A stretch of 19,003 nt of DNA, taken from JBHELQ01 sp046262995. GTDB lineage: Bacteria; Actinomycetota; Thermoleophilia; Solirubrobacterales; Thermoleophilaceae. The notes beneath the pieces were generated by a model. The model saw only the letters and a program-made list of their open reading frames with translations, made no database searches and was not told the DNA's origin. This document shows, piece after piece, positions 5,877 through 11,887 of the stretch; position 1 is the first letter of the stretch; each line of letters begins with the position of its first letter. The stretch lies in assembly GCA_046262995.1 (NCBI GenBank), contig JBHELQ010000071.1, forward strand, positions 1 to 19,003, written 5' to 3'. The position numbers and the translations under genes are program-made.

Positions 5877-7511
5877 GTGACGCTGACGGGCGCCGAGCTG
5901 GTGGTGGAGGCGCTCGAGGAGCTCTCGGCTGACGTCGTCTTCGGCCTGCCGGGCGTCCACAATCTCGCGCTGTGGCGCGCCCTGCACGACTCGCCCATCC
6001 GGCTGGTCGGGGTGCGGCACGAGCAGAGCGCGGCATATGCGGCGGACGGGTACGCGCGGGCCGGCGGTCGGCTCGGCGTGGCTCTGACCACCACGGGCCC
6101 CGGCGCCGCGAACACACTCGCCGCCGTCGGCGAGGCCTGGGCTGCGCGCCAGCCCGTACTCGTGATCGCCACCGACGTGCCCACCTCCGTGCGCCGCCCC
6201 GGCGTCTGGCGAGGCGCCCTGCACGAGGCCACCGACCAGGCCGCGATGTTCGCGCCGGTGGTGAAGCAGGCGGTACGGGTCGGCAAGGCCGAGGAGCTGC
6301 GGGCCTCCGTCTTCCGGGCGGGCCGCACGGCGCTGGCGGCCCCTCGGCGCCCCGTCTACCTGGAGGTGCCGACCGACCTGCTGGAATCGGCGGTCGCGGA
6401 CCCCGGCCCGGGCCCGGCTCCCCTGCCCGGCCCGGGTCCGGCCGATCCGCAACGCGTGGCGGAGGCCGCTGAGCTGGTGGACCACGCCCGCCGGCCGCTC
6501 GTGTGGGCGGGCGGCGGGGCGCTGGCGGCCGATGCAGGGGGCGCGGTCGCCGAGCTGGCGGAGCGGCTCGTCGCGCCCGTGATCCTGACCTACTCCGCGC
6601 GCGGGCTGCTGCCGCCGGAGCATCCGTGCCTCGTGACCGCGCCTCCGCACGTGCCGGAGGTCGGAGCCCTCTGGGACGAAGCCGACTGCGTCGTCGCGGT
6701 GGGCACCGACTTCGACGGCATGATGACCCAGGGCTGGAAGATGCCCGCCCCGCCCCGCCTCGTGGCGGTCAACGTCGACTCGCGGGACGGCTCGAAGAAC
6801 TACCTGCCGGACGTGCTGCTCGAGGCCGACGCCGCCGAGGCCGTCCCCCTGCTGGCCGCGCGCATCGACTCCCGCGGCGGCCTCGATTCGCTCGATCGCC
6901 GGCTGCGCGAGCTTGCCGGCGGCGTGCGGCGCTCCCTGGCCCAAACCGATCCCGAGGCCAGCGAGTTCCTCGCGGCCTTCACGGGCGCGGCGGGAGAGGA
7001 CGCCGTGGTGGTGTGCGACATGTGCATTCCCGGCTACTGGCTCGGCGGCTTCCACTTTCCCTCCGCGCCGCGGCGGTTCTCCTACCCCCTCGGCTGGGGG
7101 ACGCTTGGCTGCGCCTTCCCGCAGGCCCTGGGAGCCGCGCTCGCGGACGCCGGCCCCGTGGTCAGCGTCTCCGGGGACGGCGGCTTCCTGTACGCCTGCG
7201 GCGAGCTCGCCACCGCGGCCCAGGAGCGGATCCCGCTGACCGCCGTGGTCGTGGACGACGGCGGCTACGGAATGCTCCGCTTCGACCAAAGCCGGCGCGG
7301 GGACCCGACGATCGGCGTGGACCTGCACACGCCCGACTTTCCGGCGCTGGCGGGCTCCTTCGGTGTCCGCGCGTTCGCGGTGGAGGGCCTGGGAGCGAAT
7401 TTCGGCGCCGCGCTCGAGCGCCACTTGCGCACCGACGAGCCCTCGCTGCTCGTCGCGCGGGCCGCGCTCGGGCCGCCGCCGAGCGTGTCGCCGCGCTGGT
7501 ACCGCCGCTAG
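5877..7511 (+). CDS. Thiamine-pyrophosphate-dependent enzyme, acetolactate synthase large-subunit-like
   Basis: With the GTG start at 5877 the protein has 544 residues, normal for this superfamily. The N-terminal pyrimidine-binding domain has the conserved Glu in VRHEQSAAYAADGYAR (E49), then TTTGPGAANTL. A central domain (about 190-330) follows. The C-terminal PP domain has GDGGFLYACGELATAAQ, with GDG at residues 433-435. The second half of the TPP motif, normally Asn-Asn about 25 residues later, reads Asp-Asp (D460, D461) in VVVDDGGYGMLRFDQ. Relatives decarboxylate a 2-oxo acid and often carboligate. No regulatory small subunit (ilvN) or ketol-acid reductoisomerase gene is adjacent, so it is probably not the branched-chain biosynthetic enzyme; substrate unknown. 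Its TAG stop overlaps the pckG stop by four bases. Confidence 0.88.
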   Translation: MTLTGAELVVEALEELSADVVFGLPGVHNLALWRALHDSPIRLVGVRHEQSAAYAADGYARAGGRLGVALTTTGPGAANTLAAVGEAWAARQPVLVIATDVPTSVRRPGVWRGALHEATDQAAMFAPVVKQAVRVGKAEELRASVFRAGRTALAAPRRPVYLEVPTDLLESAVADPGPGPAPLPGPGPADPQRVAEAAELVDHARRPLVWAGGGALAADAGGAVAELAERLVAPVILTYSARGLLPPEHPCLVTAPPHVPEVGALWDEADCVVAVGTDFDGMMTQGWKMPAPPRLVAVNVDSRDGSKNYLPDVLLEADAAEAVPLLAARIDSRGGLDSLDRRLRELAGGVRRSLAQTDPEASEFLAAFTGAAGEDAVVVCDMCIPGYWLGGFHFPSAPRRFSYPLGWGTLGCAFPQALGAALADAGPVVSVSGDGGFLYACGELATAAQERIPLTAVVVDDGGYGMLRFDQSRRGDPTIGVDLHTPDFPALAGSFGVRAFAVEGLGANFGAALERHLRTDEPSLLVARAALGPPPSVSPRWYRR

Positions 7512-9331
7512 GCCTGCTCGGGGCTCAGCCGGCGCTCGAGCTCGTCGAGCTGCGTTCGAAGCTCGTCCGGCAGCCGCTCGCCGAAGCGCGCGTAGTGCTC
7601 GCGCACCTGCGGGAGCTGGGTCCTCCACTCGTCCGGATCGACCTTCAGCAGCTCATCCAGTTGCTGCTCCCCGAGCTCCAGGCCGGACAGGTCGAGCGAG
7701 TCCGGGGTCGGGACCACCCCGATCGGAGTCTCCTCCCCGTCCGCCTGCTCATCGCAGCGGCGGCAGATCCAGGCCAGCACGCGGCTGTTCTCGCCGAAGC
7801 CGGGCCAGAGGAAGCGGCCCTCGGCGTCCTTGCGGAACCAGTTGACGACGAACAGCCTCGGCAGCTTCGCGCCCTTCACCTTGCCGATCTCGAGCCAATG
7901 GCGGAAGAAGTCGCCCATGTGGTAGCCGCAGAACGGCAGCATGGCCATCGGGTCGAAGCGCACCTGGCCGACCTGGCCGGCCGCCGCGGCCGTGGTCTCC
8001 GCCCCCATCGTCGATGCCAGGAAGACGCCGTGCTCCCAGTCGAAGGCCTCGTGGACCAGCGGCACCACGGTCGCGCGACGCCCACCGAACAGGAGGGCGT
8101 CGATGGGAACGCCCGCGGGGTCCTCCCACTCGGGCGCGATCGAAGGGCACTGGCCCGCCGGCGTCGTGAAGCGCGCGTTCGGGTGGGCGGCCGGCTCGTC
8201 CGAGTCAGGCGACCAGTCCCGGCCCTTCCAGTCGATCGCGTGCGCCGGCGGCTCGGGGGTCATGCCCTCCCACCACACGTCCCCCGGGTCCGTGCCGGCG
8301 CAGTTGGTGAAGATCGTGTTCTCGCCCACCGTGGCCATCGCGTTCGGGTTCGTGTCGTGGCCGGTGCCGGGGGCGACCCCGAAGAAGCCGGCCTCCGGAT
8401 TGATCGCCCGCAGGCGGCCGTCGTCGTCGAACTTCATCCAGGCGATGTCGTCGCCGATCGTCTCGAGCTTCCAGCCCTCGAGGCTCGGCTGGAGCATGGC
8501 GAGGTTGGTCTTCCCCGACGCCGAGGGGAAGGCGCCCGCGACGTGCTTGACGTCCCCCTCCGGGGAGGTCAGCTTGAGGATCAGCATGTGCTCCGCGAGC
8601 CAGCCCTCGTCGCGCGCCATCACGGACGCGATCCGCAGGGCGAAGCACTTCTTGCCGAGCAGCGCATTGCCGCCGTAGCCGGAGCCGTAGGACCAGATCT
8701 CGCGCGTCTTCGTGAAGTGAACGATGTACTTGTTGTCGGCGTCGCAGGGCCAGGGAACGTCGGCCTGTCCCGGGTCGAGCGGCATGCCGACCGAGTGCAG
8801 GCAGGGCACGAACTCGCCGTCCTCGCCCAGGGCCTCGAGTGCACCCGTGCCCATCCGCGTCATGATCCGCATCGAGGCGGCGACGTACGCGGAGTCGGTC
8901 AGCTGGACCCCGATGTGCGCGATCGGCGAGCCCAGCGGCCCCATCGAGAAGGGGACGACGTAGAGCGTGCGGCCGCGCATGGAGCCGCGGAACAGCTCCG
9001 TCAGGGTGTCGCGCATCTCCTTGGGGTCGCGCCAGTTGTTGGTCGGACCGGCCTCGTCCTCGCGCTCGGAGCAGATGAAGGTCCGGTCCTCGACGCGCGC
9101 CACGTCGCCGGGGTCCGAGCGGGCCAGGTAGGAGTTGGGCCGCTTCGCGTCCGAGAGCTTCTCGAAGGTCCCGGCCTCCACGAGCGTCTGGCAGAGCCCG
9201 TCGTACTCCTCCGCCGAGCCGTCACACCAGTGGACCGCCTCGGGCTGGGTCAGCTCGGCAACCTCCTCGACCCAGGCGAGGAGGTTCCGGTTTCCGGTCG
9301 GAGCGGTCACCGCGGTCGTCTCGTTCGGCAT
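7508..9331 (-). CDS. pckG: Phosphoenolpyruvate carboxykinase (GTP)
   Basis: This 607-residue protein matches the GTP-dependent PEPCK family throughout and is of usual length. It converts oxaloacetate plus GTP to PEP, CO2 and GDP in gluconeogenesis. Visible signatures are GSMRGRTLYVVPFSMGPLGS (117-136), SGYGGNALLGKKCFALRI (217-234), the P-loop FPSASGKTNLAM (268-279), PMAMLPFCGYHMGDFFRHW, and NWFRKDAEGRFLWPGFGENS near the C terminus. The P-loop residue that is a hyper-reactive Cys in animal enzymes (FPSACGKT) is Ser272 here. Start: ATG at 9331-9329, giving MPNETTAV; an AAGGAG lies 13 bases upstream, a little far. The frame is open further upstream but that part does not resemble PEPCK. A PEPCK fits the acetate/propionate metabolism implied by the mutase. 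The stop shares CTAG with the convergent TPP gene. Confidence 0.97.
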   Translation of the reverse strand: MPNETTAVTAPTGNRNLLAWVEEVAELTQPEAVHWCDGSAEEYDGLCQTLVEAGTFEKLSDAKRPNSYLARSDPGDVARVEDRTFICSEREDEAGPTNNWRDPKEMRDTLTELFRGSMRGRTLYVVPFSMGPLGSPIAHIGVQLTDSAYVAASMRIMTRMGTGALEALGEDGEFVPCLHSVGMPLDPGQADVPWPCDADNKYIVHFTKTREIWSYGSGYGGNALLGKKCFALRIASVMARDEGWLAEHMLILKLTSPEGDVKHVAGAFPSASGKTNLAMLQPSLEGWKLETIGDDIAWMKFDDDGRLRAINPEAGFFGVAPGTGHDTNPNAMATVGENTIFTNCAGTDPGDVWWEGMTPEPPAHAIDWKGRDWSPDSDEPAAHPNARFTTPAGQCPSIAPEWEDPAGVPIDALLFGGRRATVVPLVHEAFDWEHGVFLASTMGAETTAAAAGQVGQVRFDPMAMLPFCGYHMGDFFRHWLEIGKVKGAKLPRLFVVNWFRKDAEGRFLWPGFGENSRVLAWICRRCDEQADGEETPIGVVPTPDSLDLSGLELGEQQLDELLKVDPDEWRTQLPQVREHYARFGERLPDELRTQLDELERRLSPEQA

Positions 9332-9536
9332 TTCTCGGTCTGCACTCCTTGCTCGCGTCGAAGGGGGCGTAAGGGTATCCCCGGAGGCTCCGCTTCGCCG
9401 CGCCAGCACCGAAGGCCCGCGGCCAAAGCGTCCAGCTGTCCCCCATCGGGGTCAATGAGGGGCACGTTCCTGCCGAGAGCCAGAGTGACGCCCCCCGACA
9501 ACCCGGACGGGAGTCCTCACCGTGCCTGCCACCCAC

Positions 9537-9565
9537 TTGCGCAAGCTCTGGAATCGCCCTAGTCT
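9537..9565 (+). promoter_or_regulatory. Weak sigma70-type promoter candidate for the polysaccharide operon
   Basis: TTGCGC (9537-9542) and TAGTCT (9560-9565) are 17 bp apart. Only TTG of the -35 and TA...T of the -10 match the consensus, a level common in high-GC actinobacteria. Transcription would start near 9572 and produce a leader of about 230 bases. Confidence 0.3.
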
Positions 9566-9603
9566 GCAGTCGCAGTTCCCGGCAGGGATCGAGAAGACCG
9601 TAT

Positions 9604-9626
9604 GAGCAGGGAATCGCACCCTGCTC
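9604..9626 (+). repeat. Perfect 8-bp hairpin in the operon leader
   Basis: GAGCAGGG (9604-9611) and CCCTGCTC (9619-9626) pair perfectly around a 7-base loop. No T-run follows, so it is not a classical terminator. Confidence 0.6.
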
Positions 9627-9679
9627 CGGAGGGGAAGCGCTCGGGAGGCGACGGAGCACCGCAGCGTCGGCTTGAAAAT

Positions 9680-9698
9680 GGTGTTCCCGGGGAACACC
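9680..9698. promoter_or_regulatory. Perfect 9+1+9 palindrome, candidate operator or RNA stem
   Basis: GGTGTTCCC (9680-9688) and GGGAACACC (9690-9698) flank a single G. This 19-base dyad is the most regular symmetric element I found in the window. Its size and one-base centre fit a dimeric repressor or activator site better than an RNA hairpin, since a one-base loop would force some pairs open. The regulator is unknown. Confidence 0.55.
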
Positions 9699-9717
9699 TC
9701 TATGGTCAGAGCCCAGA

Positions 9718-9742
9718 CGAGTCCCCCGGCAGGCAGGACTCG
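9718..9742 (+). repeat. Perfect 7-bp hairpin in the operon leader
   Basis: CGAGTCC (9718-9724) and GGACTCG (9736-9742) pair perfectly around an 11-base C/G-rich loop. It is the third inverted repeat within 140 bases. Confidence 0.5.
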
Positions 9743-9802
9743 GGCAGGGGCATTCGAGCCACAGCTGCATTGCGTCACGAAGAGGACCTCACACGCCTCG
9801 CG

Positions 9803-11380
9803 GTGAGCCCCGCGAGCGGGCCGTCGATCGGCCTTACCGTCGGCTCCCCCCTGCGGCGTCGCCGCCACGTGCCCCTGCCGTATTTCGCGCCGGCCACGCA
9901 GTGGGCGACCGCGGACGCGCTTCTGCTGGCCCTTGCCGCCCTGACCGCGACTGCCGCGGCCCCCGGGCTGGTGCTCCACGGCCGCCAGGGATGGGTCATG
10001 TTCTTCTGCGCCGTGCTGGGCGCCCGCCTGGGCGCGGCTCGGCTCTACGTCCCGAGGCTCCGCCTGCGGGCTCTCGACGACGTCCGCCGGGTCCTCGAGG
10101 GCGTCGCCATGGCAGCCATGGCCACGCTATCGCTCCGCACGATCGCGGGCGCCAATCTTCATGCGGTCGCGGACACCGGCTGGCTGGCGGGCTTCGCCGC
10201 CGCCTACGTCTCGGCCGGCCGCGCCGGCCTGTTCGCTCTCCAGCGCCGGGCGCGCAAGAGCGGCCACGGCGTGCGTCCGACGCTGATCGTCGGCGCCGGC
10301 AGGGTCGGGCGTCTGACCGCGAAGCGACTGCTGGACCGGCCCGCGCTCGGCATCCGGCCGGTCGGCTTCCTCGACAAGGAGCCGCTTCCGCCCTCGGAGG
10401 ATGGCTCGATGCTGCCCGTGCTGGGCGCGAGCTGGGACCTCGACGACGTGATCGACGACCATGGCGTGGAGGAGGTCATCGTGACCTTCTCCACGGCGCC
10501 GCACGACGTTCTGCTGCGGGTGGTCCGCCGCTGCTGGGAGCGGGGAATCGGAGTCTCCGTGGTGCCCCGCCTGTTCGAAGTCGAGGGATCCCGCGTGGAC
10601 GTGCACCACATCGGCGGGCTCCCGCTCGTCAGCGTCGGCACCAGCCCGAAGGGCGGCTGGCGGGTAGCCGCGAAGGCGGGCTTCGACAGGGTCGTGGCCG
10701 GCCTCACGCTATTCGCGCTCTTTCCGCTGCTCGCGACCATCGCGGTGGCGGTAAGGCTCTTCAACGGGCGGCCTCTCTTCTACGCCGCCCCGCGAGTCGG
10801 CCGGGACGGCCGGATCTTCCACATGCTGAAGTTCCGCACGATGTCCGATCGCCCGGCGCAGACGGGCGGCGGCGGCGAGTGGGACGCGGACTGGGCGACG
10901 GACATGCTGAGCTCGGTTCACCCGTTCGCGCCACGGATCGACGAGACCGCGAGCACGAACGGCCATGGCAACGGCAATGGGGCCCATGCGGCCAACGGCG
11001 CCCATGCGGCCAATGGCAACGGCAGCGACGACGCCAAGCGGATCACTCCGCTGGGGCGCTTCCTGCGCCGCTACTCGCTCGACGAGCTGCCACAGTTCTG
11101 GAACGTGCTCGTGGGCGATATGTCCCTGGTGGGACCGCGTCCGGAGCGGGTCCACTACGTTGAGACCTTCGAGGACGCCGTCTACCGCTACCGGGACCGG
11201 CACCGCGTGAAGTCCGGGATCACGGGCTGGGCCCAGGTGAACGGCCTCCGCGGGAAGACGTCACTCGCGGAGAGGGTCGAATGGGACAACTACTACATCG
11301 AGAACTGGTCCCTGTGGCTGGACCTGAAGATCCTGCTTCTGAGCGTGCCCGCAGTGCTGCGTTCGCACCGCGGGGTTTGA
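9803..11380 (+). CDS. Polyprenyl-phosphate glycosyl-1-phosphate transferase initiating exopolysaccharide synthesis
   Basis: From GTG 9803 this is 525 residues. The layout is that of WbaP/WcaJ-type enzymes: N-terminal membrane helices, a Rossmann-like domain (TLIVGAGRVGRLTAKRLL, GAGRVGR at 164-170), then the catalytic bacterial sugar transferase domain. The latter has a membrane segment, KFRTM (343-347), RYSLDELPQFWNVLVGDMSL, VGPRPE and SGITGWAQVNGLRG. It would transfer a sugar-1-phosphate from a nucleotide sugar to undecaprenyl phosphate at the inner face of the membrane. About 64 residues (348-411) with an Asn/Gly/His/Ala tract are inserted between KFRTM and the LGRFLRR segment. The start is uncertain: ATG 9602 is in frame but the intervening codon usage looks noncoding, and no good Shine-Dalgarno sequence precedes 9803. 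It is the first gene of the polysaccharide operon. Confidence 0.9.
   Translation: MSPASGPSIGLTVGSPLRRRRHVPLPYFAPATQWATADALLLALAALTATAAAPGLVLHGRQGWVMFFCAVLGARLGAARLYVPRLRLRALDDVRRVLEGVAMAAMATLSLRTIAGANLHAVADTGWLAGFAAAYVSAGRAGLFALQRRARKSGHGVRPTLIVGAGRVGRLTAKRLLDRPALGIRPVGFLDKEPLPPSEDGSMLPVLGASWDLDDVIDDHGVEEVIVTFSTAPHDVLLRVVRRCWERGIGVSVVPRLFEVEGSRVDVHHIGGLPLVSVGTSPKGGWRVAAKAGFDRVVAGLTLFALFPLLATIAVAVRLFNGRPLFYAAPRVGRDGRIFHMLKFRTMSDRPAQTGGGGEWDADWATDMLSSVHPFAPRIDETASTNGHGNGNGAHAANGAHAANGNGSDDAKRITPLGRFLRRYSLDELPQFWNVLVGDMSLVGPRPERVHYVETFEDAVYRYRDRHRVKSGITGWAQVNGLRGKTSLAERVEWDNYYIENWSLWLDLKILLLSVPAVLRSHRGV
10982..11017 (+). repeat. 18-bp tandem duplication encoding AHAANG twice
   Basis: Two adjacent 18-base units (10982-10999, 11000-11017) encode Ala-His-Ala-Ala-Asn-Gly twice with near-identical bases. 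They sit in a wider Asn/Gly-rich tract (10958-11023) inside the sugar transferase insert. This looks like slippage or duplication in a flexible loop. Confidence 0.75.
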
Positions 11381-11874
11381 CCCTCCGACGGGCAGCGGCA
11401 GGCCTAGCGGCGGCGCTGACGGTCGTGGCCGCGCCGGTCTCGGCGCATGCGGCAACGCCGGCCTCGCAATTCGACCAGCCGGCGCTCGGCCAGTACATCG
11501 AGACGCTGCCCGGCAGTGGCGGACCCTCCGCCCCGGGAGTCGGCGGCGGTCCCCACGGCCCGGGCGCCCCACTCTCCGGGCAGGCCCTCGCCGGACTGCG
11601 ACGGGAGGGCGGATCGCTGGCCTCGCCACTGAGGCAGCTGGCGACTTCGCGTCAGTACGGCGCCCCGCCCGCCGGCGGGAGCCACCAGGGGCAGGCGATC
11701 GCGTCCCGTGCCGGCGACGACCGCTCGCTCGCGAGTGCCCTGGCGGACACCGTCGCCCCGAAGGGCGGCAGCGGGGGAACCCTCTGGCTGCTGCTGGCGC
11801 TGCTCGCGGTGACCGCGGCGGCAGCCGGGCTGGCCGTGCGCAACCGACATCTGGATCGCCGGGCCACCGGCTAG
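11377..11874 (+). CDS. Small secreted, C-terminally membrane-anchored protein of unknown function
   Basis: The TTG at 11377 overlaps the previous TGA stop (TTGA), giving 165 residues and an immediate signal peptide: MTLRRAAAG, a hydrophobic core, and a likely cleavage after SAHA. Without this start the signal would sit far inside the protein. The middle is Gly/Pro/Ser-rich and low complexity. Near the C terminus a single hydrophobic helix (LWLLLALLAVTAAAAGLAV) is followed by a basic tail (RNRHLDRR), so the protein would face outward with a short cytoplasmic end. There is no LPxTG or PEP-CTERM motif. I recognise no family. Its place between the initiating transferase and an O-antigen-ligase-like gene suggests a role in assembly or attachment of the polymer; this is inference. 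Confidence 0.72.
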   Translation: MTLRRAAAGLAAALTVVAAPVSAHAATPASQFDQPALGQYIETLPGSGGPSAPGVGGGPHGPGAPLSGQALAGLRREGGSLASPLRQLATSRQYGAPPAGGSHQGQAIASRAGDDRSLASALADTVAPKGGSGGTLWLLLALLAVTAAAAGLAVRNRHLDRRATG

Positions 11875-11887
11875 CCACGGTCCTGAG

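Larger units (their letters stand above)
9332..9802. other. Intergenic regulatory region between pckG and the polysaccharide operon
   Basis: About 470 bases in which I see no convincing gene. The frame of the downstream transferase stays open back to an ATG at 9602, but third positions change sharply: 24 of the 67 codons at 9602-9802 end in A or T, against 7 of the next 67. I therefore treat 9602-9802 as untranslated leader. It contains three perfect inverted repeats (listed separately) and a weak promoter near 9537-9565. On the minus strand, TACCCT at 9377-9372 could be a -10 for pckG, without a recognisable -35. Confidence 0.6.

Noticed and set aside
5793..7628. Long minus-strand open frame opposite the TPP enzyme
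   Set aside because: No recognisable domains; the plus-strand TPP motifs explain the region.
6503..9562. Very long open frame on the plus strand crossing the TPP gene and the whole of pckG (about 1000 codons)
   Set aside because: It is a by-product of high GC: the translation is Arg/Gly/Ala-rich without domain motifs, and both real genes in the region match known families end to end.
9672..9706. TTGAAA (9672-9677) and TATGGT (9701-9706) as a promoter flanking the 19-base palindrome
   Set aside because: The spacer is 23 bp, too long for a sigma70 promoter and also beyond MerR-type spacing of 19-20 bp.
9572..9802. c-di-GMP (GEMM) or ydaO/c-di-AMP riboswitch in the leader of the polysaccharide operon
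   Set aside because: I could not find the conserved core segments of either class; only hairpins of unrelated sequence are visible.
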